From the NCBI RefSeq assembly GCF_004104075.1, contig NZ_QOVK01000004.1, positions 124,001 to 188,000 on the forward strand: 64,000 bases of DNA. Direction: 5' to 3'. The DNA comes from Leeuwenhoekiella polynyae. GTDB lineage: Bacteria > Bacteroidota > Bacteroidia > Flavobacteriales > Flavobacteriaceae. The notes beneath the pieces were generated by a model. That model was given only the letters and a program-made list of their open reading frames with translations, searched no databases and had not been told where the DNA came from. The first letter of the stretch is position 1. Every line of letters begins with the position of its first letter. The translations under genes were made by a program, and so were the position numbers. Shown in pieces: positions 54,881 to 63,580 of this stretch.

Positions 54881-54905
54881 ATAAGAATTGTTAGTTCTTA
54901 TTTAA
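54881..54905 (+). terminator. Terminator after ybbP
   Basis: ATAAGAA-ttgttag-TTCTTAT stem (54881-54887 with 54895-54901) followed by TTT and more T after a short gap. Composition drops to AT-rich again from here. Confidence 0.6.
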
Positions 54906-55024
54906 AATTATTTTTAGAATAAGGCGGAGGTTCAGTGTTTTAATTCAAAGATGAGAGAAGTACATAATAAAGTATCAAAACAGATTCTTTTAAGTTATTT
55001 ATAATATAAAAGTTCTACTGACTT

Positions 55025-55759
55025 TCAAACAATCTGACTTAAGTAATTAAATAATAATCCTGCTCCTATCGCGATACCAAAACTCAATAAAGTTCCTATT
55101 AAGACATATTCGGTAAGTTGGCGATTTTTTCCTTCGGTTAAATCTCCAAAACGAAATACAGATTTTGCCGCAATCAGAAATCCTATTGCAGACCAGGCAT
55201 TCAGTAGAATAAAAGCAAAGACAAATAGACGTTCTAGAATACCTATTATTTTTCCGGCTCCCGCCAAAGAGGTGCTTTTTTGCTTTTCTTTTTTAGTAGG
55301 TTCGATGGCATTTTGCCAAGGTTGTAAGATTACTTTTATTAAAATTCCGGAAACGAAAGTCACAAAAAGTAACAGAAACACTAATAATAAAAATTTAGGT
55401 TGAAAGAGCGTGTTGAGATTTAAAGAGTAAGGTTTATAGTAAAACAAAACCAGATTAAGCACCAGTAAATGCGCAACTTGATCTATCATAAAAAGCTTTC
55501 TACTATTCTTTTTTGTAGTGAATTTTATTTTTAGCGCATCAATAGCATAATGGGTAACAATAATAACTAAAACCCCTAATAAATAGTTGAGTTGAAATTG
55601 CAAAAGAATAAGTAATGCCAGTAGGTGAACACCTATATGAGCAAGTAAATATTTTGATTTCCAGCCGTGTTTAGTTTTATGCTTTACCCATTTTGTAGGT
55701 TGTAAGACAAAATCACCTAGAATGTGAGCAAGTAATAATTTTAATGCGAGAGCTATCAT
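55025..55759 (-). CDS. DUF3307 family membrane protein
   Basis: A 244-residue membrane protein of about six helices with the DUF3307 N-terminal core, LLLAHILGDFVLQPTKWVKHK (7-27), HIGVHLLAL and VTHYAIDALKIK. The C-terminal half (about 170-244; SLAGAGKIIGILERLFVFAF) has further helices. It overlaps satD by four bases, and this pair is common in bacteria, which suggests a functional link. Role unknown. Confidence 0.87.
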   Translation of the reverse strand: MIALALKLLLAHILGDFVLQPTKWVKHKTKHGWKSKYLLAHIGVHLLALLILLQFQLNYLLGVLVIIVTHYAIDALKIKFTTKKNSRKLFMIDQVAHLLVLNLVLFYYKPYSLNLNTLFQPKFLLLVFLLLFVTFVSGILIKVILQPWQNAIEPTKKEKQKSTSLAGAGKIIGILERLFVFAFILLNAWSAIGFLIAAKSVFRFGDLTEGKNRQLTEYVLIGTLLSFGIAIGAGLLFNYLSQIV

Positions 55760-56349
55760 AGCGTTTCGATTTGTTTTTTATAATACGTAAGCATCTTTGT
55801 AACCTCGTCATAACCGGCTCTGCTAAGCGCTTTACTGATTGCACTTTGTGCTTTATCCAGTTGCTTACTCAATTCGGTTTGATTAAGTTCTGGCGCTTCT
55901 AGACGAGCTTTTACGATAGCTGCGGTTACCGGTGGCCAGTTATCCATAGTTAGAGTAGCTAATGCCAGCATTATGTTGAACGTTTCGTCAAAATCTTTAT
56001 AATCAGACTGAAGGACTAAAGTATTATTCTTAATAGCATCAAATGCAGTCCCGGAATGGATAAAAGCACTCCCATTTGCCTGCGTTATTTGTGCGGCTGT
56101 ATAGGTTTTGTTTCCAATCCCGATAGCAATACGTACATCGAGTTCGGCACGCATTTTTACTACAGCTTTGATATGTATTGCCACTTTGAGGGCTTTCGCA
56201 GCATCAACTTCTAACTGAAAGCTGTCACCGCGGTAAATCTCCCAATCTTGTGGAGACGTCCCATACTGATCAAGAATTGCAACAAGCTCTTGTTGCCATC
56301 CTTCGTGTTCTCTTGAGTTTATGATATCTCCTGTTAATACAGCTCTCAT
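55756..56349 (-). CDS. SatD family protein with C-terminal helix-turn-helix
   Basis: A 197-residue cytoplasmic protein. The SatD body (1-140) begins AVLTGDIINSREHEGW and contains IYRGDSFQLEV and RIAIGIGNKTYTAAQI. The C-terminal part (about 140-197; LNQTELSKQLDKAQSAISKALSRAGYDEVTKM) is a winged helix-turn-helix. It is thus likely to bind DNA, and three 28-bp tandem repeats lie directly before its start. The domain is found near DUF3307 in many genomes; the ligand is unknown. Confidence 0.87.
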   Translation of the reverse strand: MRAVLTGDIINSREHEGWQQELVAILDQYGTSPQDWEIYRGDSFQLEVDAAKALKVAIHIKAVVKMRAELDVRIAIGIGNKTYTAAQITQANGSAFIHSGTAFDAIKNNTLVLQSDYKDFDETFNIMLALATLTMDNWPPVTAAIVKARLEAPELNQTELSKQLDKAQSAISKALSRAGYDEVTKMLTYYKKQIETL

Positions 56350-56374
56350 AGCATGACTTAAATTATACGCTAAA

Positions 56375-56458
56375 TAGATTATAAATTCAAATATACATTA
56401 AATAGGTTATAAATTAAAATATATTCTATATGGGTTATAATTTAGAATATAGCTTAAA
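56375..56458. repeat. Three tandem 28-bp repeats upstream of satD-DUF3307 (probable operator)
   Basis: Three contiguous units of exactly 28 bases (56375-56402, 56403-56430 and 56431-56458) share the core GGTTATAAATT with AATATA. Differences are few substitutions and no indels. A fourth, more diverged unit (about two thirds identity) can be aligned at 56347-56374, reaching the satD start codon. No spacers separate the units, so it is not a CRISPR. Likely a multi-site operator for the helix-turn-helix of SatD. Confidence 0.8.
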
Positions 56459-56482
56459 GAGGGCATAGTTGAAGTTTTTCTT

Positions 56483-58237
56483 TTAAAAACCAACAGCTGT
56501 ATCATCACCACGACGGTCTGCGCCACCTTCTAAAGTTCCGTCAGGTAAAACTAAAACCCCGTCAACTTTACCAAGAATCACGCTATTTTCCTGGCGAATT
56601 TCATAGCCTTTATTTTGCAAGCTATTCAGTATTTCTTCCCCAAAAGCATCTGGTTCAAAGATCACAACATCGGGTAACCATTGATGGTGAAAACGCGGTG
56701 CATCTACAGCTTCCTGCATTCCCATATTATAATCTGCAACATTTAGAATAGTCTGCAATACTGAAGTTATAATTGTAGAACCACCTGGCGTACCCACTGT
56801 CATCCAGAGTTTGCCGTCTTTCTCAACGATAGTAGGTGTCATCGAACTCAACATGCGTTTTTGAGGTTCAATTTTGTTTGCTGCAGCTCCTATAAGGCCA
56901 AACATATTAGGCTCACCCGGTTTTACGCTAAAATCATCCATCTCATTATTTAAGAAAAAGCCGAGTTCGTCTACATAAAGTTTTGAGCCGTAAGCACCGT
57001 TTAAAGTAGTTGTAAGTGCAACTGCATTACCATACTGGTCTATTATCGAAAAATGAGTAGTTTCCATAGATTCATAGCCGCTAATTACGCCATGATTGAT
57101 CTCTGCAGAAGGTGTCGCCTTATCAAAACTGAAGCTTTGCATACGACGGGAAGCATAGGCTTTACTAATAAGGCTGTCAATCGGAATATCATTAAAGTCG
57201 GGATCGCCCAAAAAGAAACTACGATCAGCATACGCTCGGCGTTCTGCTTCGGTGATCATCTGAATGCTTTTTACTGTGTTATGACCAAATTCTTGCATAT
57301 CATAAGGTTCAAGCATTTTAAAAATCTGAGCGAGACACACACCACCACTAGATGGAGGAGGCATCCCTATTACTTTAATATTTTTATACGTTGAAGTTAT
57401 AGGGTTACGCCATACTGCTTCATAATTCTTAAGATCTTCAAGCGTGATGATCCCACCGTGGGCTTCAATAAAATCAACTAATAGTTGAGCAGTTTCACCT
57501 TCATAAAATTCGCTTTTTCCATTATCTGCAATGCGCTGTAATGTTTCTGCTAAAACAGGGTTTTTAATGAAATTACCGGTTTCAATCTTTAGAGTGTCGC
57601 TTTCGCGAAAGCCAATAGAATACAGGACTTCTTTTCCATTCACCTGATCAAATACAGGAGCATATTTTTGAAATCTATTCAACTGATTTTCGGTTATAGC
57701 ATAACCGTTTTTAGCCAATTGAATAACCGGTTCTAAAATTTCTGACATAGGCATAGAACCTAGTTTTTCATTAATAGCAAACATCCCAGAAATGCTACCG
57801 GGAACACCTACAGCGAGTGGTCCTTGCCGGCTTAAAGAATCAATAGGATTTCCTTCTTTATCAAGATACATATCGTGTGTAGCTCCCATAGGAGCTTTTT
57901 CGCGATAATCTATACTGCCAATCTCGCCATTGGCTTTACGATATACCATAAAACCACCACCACCTAAACTTCCGGCAAAAGGATAGGCAACATTTAAAGC
58001 CATGTCTACAGCTATAAGCGCATCAAAAGCATTACCTCCATTTTTTAAAATTTCGGCACCTATACGAGAAGCTTCTTCTCGTGCAGAAACCACCATAATA
58101 CTGTCTGCAAGCTTCCCACGCTGAATCTCACGCGGAGCTTTTTGTTCAGTTTTACAAGAACTAACCAGTATTAAAAGTAATAAGAAAAGAAACCAGTGAT
58201 TAGTGATTTTAAAGGTGGTTAAAGTAATTTTAATCAT
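56483..58237 (-). CDS. ggt: Gamma-glutamyltransferase, lipoprotein
   Basis: A 584-residue gamma-glutamyl transpeptidase that breaks down glutathione outside the cytoplasm. The signal ends in a lipobox (LLLLLILVSSC). The protein is a proenzyme that cleaves itself before the nucleophile Thr in METTHFSI, followed by AVALTTTLNGAYGS. Further marks are GSLGGGGFMVYR, GGSTIITSVLQ and the C-terminal DDTAVGF. All parts of the family are present. Fifteen bases separate it from the ACP phosphodiesterase gene. Confidence 0.92.
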   Translation of the reverse strand: MIKITLTTFKITNHWFLFLLLLILVSSCKTEQKAPREIQRGKLADSIMVVSAREEASRIGAEILKNGGNAFDALIAVDMALNVAYPFAGSLGGGGFMVYRKANGEIGSIDYREKAPMGATHDMYLDKEGNPIDSLSRQGPLAVGVPGSISGMFAINEKLGSMPMSEILEPVIQLAKNGYAITENQLNRFQKYAPVFDQVNGKEVLYSIGFRESDTLKIETGNFIKNPVLAETLQRIADNGKSEFYEGETAQLLVDFIEAHGGIITLEDLKNYEAVWRNPITSTYKNIKVIGMPPPSSGGVCLAQIFKMLEPYDMQEFGHNTVKSIQMITEAERRAYADRSFFLGDPDFNDIPIDSLISKAYASRRMQSFSFDKATPSAEINHGVISGYESMETTHFSIIDQYGNAVALTTTLNGAYGSKLYVDELGFFLNNEMDDFSVKPGEPNMFGLIGAAANKIEPQKRMLSSMTPTIVEKDGKLWMTVGTPGGSTIITSVLQTILNVADYNMGMQEAVDAPRFHHQWLPDVVIFEPDAFGEEILNSLQNKGYEIRQENSVILGKVDGVLVLPDGTLEGGADRRGDDTAVGF

Positions 58238-58251
58238 ATTTAAGGATAGGT

Positions 58252-58854
58252 TTAAGTATGGAATTGATCTTCTAATTCTAAAAGCCTTTGTTCACAAAAC
58301 TGAAGTAATTCATCGAAGAATAAGGTGAATTCATTTTCAAAATCGTGATAGTGCAACTGAAGATCTTCAACAGCGCGATCCATACCACTAATATTCTTAG
58401 TTCTGCGGTTCATATTGTAGAGAACAGTTGCAATACCACTAATTTCGGCATAACTCAGTAACCAGTTATCTGCGATCATATGTGGTATCATTCTCTGAAT
58501 TCCCGGAGTAAGCAACTCAAAATACTCATCAAGATTGTCGTAAAAATTTTCGATATAACTAGACAAAGGAGTGGTAGCATAATTTTTCCAATTTTTTGCT
58601 AAAAAATGGTCATATAAAATATCTACAATCACACCGCTGTAATGACTATACTTGCTATGAAGACGTTTTGTACTTTGTTTTACAATGGGATGACTATCTG
58701 TAAAACTGTCTATGCTGCGGTGCAACAAAATACCTTTTTGAAGTTGTGGTAAATAGGTTTTGTATTGTTTTCCTTTTATGCCATCTGCCATAAAATTACC
58801 GATGGTAAGTAGCGGGTCATCGCCAGACAGGTATATATGCGCTAAATAATTCAC
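58252..58854 (-). CDS. Acyl-carrier-protein phosphodiesterase (AcpH, DUF479 family)
   Basis: A 200-residue metal-dependent hydrolase of the HD-like AcpH family that removes the 4'-phosphopantetheine arm from ACP. Seen: MNYLAHIYLSGDDPLLTIGNF (His in AHIYL), ADGIKGKQY, GILLHRSIDSFTDSHPI and YDHFLAKNW. Normal length. Same strand as ggt, which follows it. Confidence 0.88.
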   Translation of the reverse strand: MNYLAHIYLSGDDPLLTIGNFMADGIKGKQYKTYLPQLQKGILLHRSIDSFTDSHPIVKQSTKRLHSKYSHYSGVIVDILYDHFLAKNWKNYATTPLSSYIENFYDNLDEYFELLTPGIQRMIPHMIADNWLLSYAEISGIATVLYNMNRRTKNISGMDRAVEDLQLHYHDFENEFTLFFDELLQFCEQRLLELEDQFHT

Positions 58855-58909
58855 AGGCTTAAATTACAAATTATTGCTATAAGCCTGCATTAGCATTTGA
58901 GGTAATTGT

Positions 58910-59541
58910 TTACAATCTATAAGCAATACCAAGATTAACCTCTAGCGCGTCATCACCTTCATTAGGTTGTTTAATTTCTGCATTAGAAACATGTCTAAAA
59001 CCTATTCTACTATCTAAAAAAAACTTTTAAAAAACTGAAAGTTGATTCCTAATGCCAAATTATCAGAGAAACCAATACCCTTAGCCATACGCTCAGAATC
59101 TTCATCAAAATAACCGGGACCTATGCTTGTAAGACCGTATATATTAAGCTTTTCAGTTATAGATGTTCTGATGATCAGACCACAATTAAAAACATATTCA
59201 TTGATAAATTTATAACGCATCAAGCGCTCACGACGGGCACTATACTGGTCAGGATTCCCTGCAAACCAAGGGTTGAAAAGCTTATGCTGGGCTCTGTTGA
59301 TTTCGGGCTGAAAGATGAAATCATAATCTAAAACACCCTACTTTATGCGATATAAGATTTAGATTTTCTGAAGATACACTTCGTAGTAATAATCGTCATC
59401 TCTAAAAATAATATTATCAACAGAGGCATAGCTTACATTATAACCTATTTGATAAAAACGCCCCTGAAGATCATCTTGGGCATCTGCTTTTAAAGCAATA
59501 CATAAGAAAAAGAACACTACTAAAAATCGAATTTTAATTAC
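58910..59541 (-). pseudogene. Decayed PagL-like lipid A deacylase (acyloxyacyl hydrolase) gene
   Basis: Reading three frames in turn recovers one protein: a signal-like start (VIKIRFLVVFFLCIALKADA), then IGYNVSYASVDN, ISHKVGVLDYDFIFQPE, NPWFAGNPDQYSARRERLM, FINEYVFNCG, and a C-terminus RIGFRHVSNAEIKQPNEG ending GIAYRL. HVS(N) and the following Asn/Glu-rich loop are the PagL active site (His-x-Ser). Breaks: a missing base near 59373, an extra G at about 59336, and one T missing in the T-run at 59016-59023 (minus strand). No proper start codon remains. The gene has clearly lost function. Confidence 0.75.
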
Positions 59542-59617
59542 TTTGAAAAACAGATGTTTAGGGGGATGATTGACGAGGTATTGTAATATGAAGAATTTTA
59601 GGGAATAACTTTAATGC

Positions 59618-59625
59618 TATATTTG
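59618..59625 (+). promoter_or_regulatory. -7 box of the glmM promoter
   Basis: TATATTTG matches TAnnTTTG exactly, 47 bases before the glmM ATG, in the divergent spacer with the pseudogene. Confidence 0.5.
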
Positions 59626-59672
59626 CCAATAGCAATAGTTATTAAGCATTACTAAATACAAGAAACATACTT

Positions 59673-61061
59673 ATGACCCTAATAAAATCTATTTCAGGAA
59701 TACGCGGAACCATTGGTGGCAATCCCGGTGACAACCTAACACCTATTGATGCTGTGAAGTTTGCTTCGGCGTACGGAACTTTCATTAAAAAGCAGCGTAA
59801 TAAAGATGAATACCGTGTTGTGGTAGGGCGTGATGCTCGTATTAGTGGTGAGATGCTTCAACAGTTGGTTATGCAAACACTTGTTGGGATGGGGATTGAT
59901 GTTGTAGATCTTGATCTATCAACAACACCTACAGTTGAGCTTGCAGTTCAATTAGAGCACGCCGATGGCGGAATTATTCTGACTGCATCTCATAACCCAA
60001 AAAAGTGGAATGCATTGAAACTATTAGATAAAAACGGCGAGTTCTTAAATGCTGAAGCAGGCGCTGAAATACTAAAGATCGCTGAAGCTTCAGATTTTGC
60101 TTATGCCGAAGTAGACGATTTGGGCGATATACACAAAAATGACGCATATATTGATATTCATATAGACGAAGTTCTGGAACTAGAATTAGTTGATGAAGAT
60201 GCCATTAGAGCTGCCAAATTTAAAATTGTGGTTGATGGAGTGAATTCAACAGGAGGTATCGCAATTCCAATGCTTTTAGAACGTCTGGGCGTACAAGTTG
60301 AAAAACTATTTTGTAATCCTAACGGAGACTTTCCGCATAATCCTGAGCCTTTAAAAGAGCATTTAGGAGACATCTGTAAACTGGTTCCAGAAGAGCGCGC
60401 AGATCTAGGAATAGTAGTAGATCCTGATGTAGATCGTTTGGCTTTTATTGATGAAACAGGGGAGATGTTTGGTGAGGAATATACACTTGTTGCTTGTGCA
60501 GATTATGTATTGAGCGAGAATCCCGGTAATACGGTTTCTAATTTAAGTTCGTCTAGAGCACTTAGAGATGTTACTCAGAAACACGGCGGCACCTATTATG
60601 CGGCGGCTGTAGGAGAGGTAAATGTGGTTACCAAAATGAAAGAAGTAAACGCAGTTATAGGTGGTGAAGGTAATGGTGGAATTATCTACCCTAAATCACA
60701 TTATGGTCGCGATGCTTTAGTAGGCGTTGCTTTATTTCTAACGCATTTGGCTAAAAAACAGATGAAAGTAAGCGAGCTACGAACAAGTTATCCTGCTTAT
60801 TTTATGAGCAAGAAAAAAATAGAGCTAACTCCAACTCTAGATGTAGACGGTATATTGAAAAGTATAGCAGAGCGTTATAGCAACGAAGATGTAAATACGA
60901 TAGACGGAGTTAAAATTGATTTTGAAAACCACTGGGTTCACCTTAGAAAATCGAATACAGAACCTATAATTCGTATTTATACAGAAGCCTCCTCGCAAGT
61001 AGAAGCTAATAAAATAGCAGATGATATGATCTCAGAGATCAAAGAAATAGCAGGAATTTAA
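59673..61061 (+). CDS. glmM: Phosphoglucosamine mutase GlmM
   Basis: Converts glucosamine-6-P to glucosamine-1-P for peptidoglycan and lipopolysaccharide precursors. 462 residues: active-site phosphoserine S106 in TASHNPKKWNALK, metal-binding DPDVDRLAF, sugar-binding GGEGNGGIIYP, and phosphate-binding RKSNTEPIIRIYTEA at the end. The sequence could also be a phosphomannomutase; the GEGNGG form and length favour GlmM. A weak hairpin (CCTT/AAGG) lies between it and the convergent acyltransferase. Confidence 0.88.
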   Translation: MTLIKSISGIRGTIGGNPGDNLTPIDAVKFASAYGTFIKKQRNKDEYRVVVGRDARISGEMLQQLVMQTLVGMGIDVVDLDLSTTPTVELAVQLEHADGGIILTASHNPKKWNALKLLDKNGEFLNAEAGAEILKIAEASDFAYAEVDDLGDIHKNDAYIDIHIDEVLELELVDEDAIRAAKFKIVVDGVNSTGGIAIPMLLERLGVQVEKLFCNPNGDFPHNPEPLKEHLGDICKLVPEERADLGIVVDPDVDRLAFIDETGEMFGEEYTLVACADYVLSENPGNTVSNLSSSRALRDVTQKHGGTYYAAAVGEVNVVTKMKEVNAVIGGEGNGGIIYPKSHYGRDALVGVALFLTHLAKKQMKVSELRTSYPAYFMSKKKIELTPTLDVDGILKSIAERYSNEDVNTIDGVKIDFENHWVHLRKSNTEPIIRIYTEASSQVEANKIADDMISEIKEIAGI

Positions 61062-61124
61062 CTTCTTATTTAATCCAATAAAAAAAAACCTTTACCACTC
61101 TATTAAGGGCATTTTTTTATTGCA

Positions 61125-61994
61125 CTATTTAGCATGTTTAAAGCGTTTGTGCGTCCAGAGGTAATATTGTGGTGCTTTGTAGATTTGATTTTCCAGATGT
61201 TCGGCAAAAGCATCTGTAATATTATAATCAGGTACTGAGTTTGGCTCTTCGGTAATTACTTTAAAAGAAGCTTTGTAAAATCCTCGTTTTACTTTATCTA
61301 CTGCTAGATAAAGCACCGGCATATTTTCAGATTTTGCGAGTCTTTCTACACCTGTAAAAAACGGAACATTTTGACCTAGAAAATTGGTGCAATATTGATT
61401 GCGTCTAGTTTTAGGAGATTGATCAGCAATAAATGCATAGGTAGCCATTTTACCTGCGCGCTGCTGTTTTCTTATAATAAAAGTAGCTTCTTTGTTAGCG
61501 AGTAATTTTGAATTCCATTTTTCACGTATATCGTGAATGAGTTTATCAAAATACGGATTTTTTATGCGTTTGTATATTCCGTATCCGCTGTGATCAAAAT
61601 AAAACTGAAGCGCCGTTAACCATTCATAACTCGCATAATGTCCCATAACAATAAGCGAACTTCGTTGTTCTTTTGCTAGTTTTTCAATGATTGTCAAATC
61701 GTCAAATTGAAAACGCTTTTGCAACTCTTCAGCAGAGATAGATATCGATTTTATCATCTCGAGAAACATATCGCACATATGGCGATAAAACTGTTTTTCT
61801 ATCTTCATTATTTCAGATGCTTCTTTTTCGGGAAATGCCAGTTTCAGGTTTTTTGTAACTGTTTTTCGGCGGTAGCCTACAATGTGATAAGCCAGTACAA
61901 AAACAGCATCAGAAACCTTATAAAATAGCCAGAACGGAAGTTTTGAGATCAACCACAAAAGCGGGTAAACCAACCAAAAGATTAGCCATTGCAT
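61125..61994 (-). CDS. Lipid A biosynthesis lauroyl/myristoyl-type acyltransferase (LpxL/HtrB family)
   Basis: A 289-residue inner-membrane acyltransferase. N-terminal helix (MQWLIFWLVYPLLWLI), RRKTVTKNLKLAFPE, and the catalytic HX4E motif in MGHYASYEWLTAL, followed by KRIKNPYFDKLI and the late ADQSPK (LPS family motif). It adds a secondary acyl chain to lipid A. Opposite in direction to glmM; the decayed lipid A deacylase lies 1.6 kb away. Confidence 0.9.
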   Translation of the reverse strand: MQWLIFWLVYPLLWLISKLPFWLFYKVSDAVFVLAYHIVGYRRKTVTKNLKLAFPEKEASEIMKIEKQFYRHMCDMFLEMIKSISISAEELQKRFQFDDLTIIEKLAKEQRSSLIVMGHYASYEWLTALQFYFDHSGYGIYKRIKNPYFDKLIHDIREKWNSKLLANKEATFIIRKQQRAGKMATYAFIADQSPKTRRNQYCTNFLGQNVPFFTGVERLAKSENMPVLYLAVDKVKRGFYKASFKVITEEPNSVPDYNITDAFAEHLENQIYKAPQYYLWTHKRFKHAK

Positions 61995-62109
61995 AAAGCT
62001 TAATTTTTAAATTATTCGGCAAATAAGCATATAAAAAGTGAAATTTTGAAAACATTATTGCTCCTCAAAAGCCTTTACGTTTTAGATGCTCTTAGTGCGC
62101 AAATATAGG

Positions 62110-62117
62110 TATATTTG
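62110..62117 (+). promoter_or_regulatory. -7 box of the rhomboid promoter
   Basis: TATATTTG, an exact TAnnTTTG, 21 bases before the ATG at 62138; the transcript start would fall near 62124. Confidence 0.5.
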
Positions 62118-62137
62118 ACCCCAAAATTAGAGCTTTT

Positions 62138-62788
62138 ATGGGTGATTTAAATTTAATAACCGTTGTTGTTATTGGTATCAATGTATTGATCTCAATGAAG
62201 GGTTTTAATGATTATTCTTTTTTTGAAAAATATAAGTTTAATACAGGCGCAGTACGCAGGGGCGAACAAATACGTATTCTTTCTTCTGGTTTCTTACATG
62301 TGAGTACCTCTCACTTGTTTTTTAATATGTTAACCCTTTATTTTTTTGCTCCAATTGTTATTACTCTTTTAGGGAATTGGGAATTTGTAGTTATTTATTT
62401 AGGGAGTTTAATTCTGGGGAATTTACTTTCTTACTATTTTCATAAGGATGAATATCACTATACGGCGGTAGGAGCCAGTGGTGCAGTATCTGGAATCTTA
62501 TATTCAGCTATTTTACTTAATCCAGATATGAGCTTGTATATGTTCTTTATTCCTGTGCCAATTCCGGCATATATCTTTGGAATAGGATATTTATTGTATT
62601 CGATTTACGGAATGCGTGCTAATAATGACAATATAGGTCACGATGCACATTTTGGCGGGGCAGTAGGCGGTTATGTTATTACTTTGTTAATGGCTCCGGT
62701 GTTGCTTCAGATTAACACCTTGATGGTAGGTCTTTTAGCAATTCCTATCGTGATTTTATTTGTGCTCAGCAAAACCGGTAAGCTATAA
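62138..62788 (+). CDS. Rhomboid family intramembrane serine protease
   Basis: A 216-residue six-helix membrane protease. Catalytic pair: Ser114 in VGASGAVSG and His171 in HDAHFGGAVGG. Other family residues are ILSSGFLHVSTSHLFFNM (Arg and His/Asn of helix 2) and the following hydrophobic helices. It lacks any extra domain. Substrate unknown. It is followed at 43 bases by the SIMPL protein gene. Confidence 0.92.
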   Translation: MGDLNLITVVVIGINVLISMKGFNDYSFFEKYKFNTGAVRRGEQIRILSSGFLHVSTSHLFFNMLTLYFFAPIVITLLGNWEFVVIYLGSLILGNLLSYYFHKDEYHYTAVGASGAVSGILYSAILLNPDMSLYMFFIPVPIPAYIFGIGYLLYSIYGMRANNDNIGHDAHFGGAVGGYVITLLMAPVLLQINTLMVGLLAIPIVILFVLSKTGKL

Positions 62789-62831
62789 TGGCACGCCTCT
62801 TGCTTTTGTATTAGAAAATAAAACAACTATT

Positions 62832-63509
62832 ATGAAATCTATTTTAATTCTTGCAATTACCGCTATGTCAACTATGGCACATGCACAGCAAATTCAACCA
62901 ACAGTAAGTGTAACAGGAGAAGGTAAGGTTATTGCCGTGCCTGACGAAGTTACTATACGTATGGGTGTTCAAACCGAAGGAAAAGACGCTAAAACCGTAA
63001 AATCTGAAAATGATGCTAGTGTAGATAAAGTGCTTGATTATTTATTGAAAATGAATATTTCTCAGAATCAGGTACAAACAGAATATGTGAATCTGAATAA
63101 GAACTACGACTATAATACAAAAACTTATAACTATATAGCGAGTCAGACCATTTCAGTAAAACTGAAAGATTTGTCAAAATATGATAACATCATGTCTGGC
63201 CTTGTATCTTCTGGTATTAATACGATAAATGGTGTTGATTTTTCTTCTTCTAAAATGGAAGCATATGAGGCTGAAGCACGTAAGAAAGCAGTAGCAAATG
63301 CTAAAGAGAAAGCAAAAGAATATGCTGGCGTACTTGGCCAAAATATAGGCAAAGCTTTATTGATTGCAGAGCAGGGTACCAGTTCACCACAACCTCAGCC
63401 TATGTATAAAATGGCAATGGCAGAAATGGATTCAACTCAGCGAACATTAGCTCCGGGTGAATTAACAATCACTTCTAAAATTCAGGTAAGTTTTGAACTT
63501 TTAGACTAA
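62832..63509 (+). CDS. SIMPL domain protein (DUF541), exported
   Basis: A periplasmic protein of 225 residues from the ATG at 62832 (MKSILILAITAMSTMAHAQ signal peptide). The SIMPL domain has the repeated VTGEGKVIAVPDEVTIRMGVQ front, KTVKSENDASVDKVLDYL, ISQNQVQTEYVNL and ARKKAVANAKEKAKEYAGVLG. A longer frame from a TTG at 62760 would put the signal inside and is rejected. The family has no agreed activity. Confidence 0.88.
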   Translation: MKSILILAITAMSTMAHAQQIQPTVSVTGEGKVIAVPDEVTIRMGVQTEGKDAKTVKSENDASVDKVLDYLLKMNISQNQVQTEYVNLNKNYDYNTKTYNYIASQTISVKLKDLSKYDNIMSGLVSSGINTINGVDFSSSKMEAYEAEARKKAVANAKEKAKEYAGVLGQNIGKALLIAEQGTSSPQPQPMYKMAMAEMDSTQRTLAPGELTITSKIQVSFELLD

Positions 63510-63547
63510 TGAACATTTAACTTGGCGTTTGCCAAAAACTTGATAAA

Positions 63548-63580
63548 GGGCTTATAAATTACGTTTATAAGTCCTTCTTC
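63548..63580. terminator. Hairpin between the SIMPL gene and the convergent acetyltransferase
   Basis: GGGCTTATAAA-ttacg-TTTATAAGTCC (63548-63558 with 63564-63574) with one G-U pair, with T/C-rich sequence after it on the plus strand. It overlaps the stop of the gene at 63552. It may end both transcripts. Confidence 0.6.

Noticed and set aside
56375-56458. Tandem 28-bp repeats as a possible CRISPR array
   Set aside because: The units are contiguous with no unique spacers, there are only three to four, and no cas genes are in the window.
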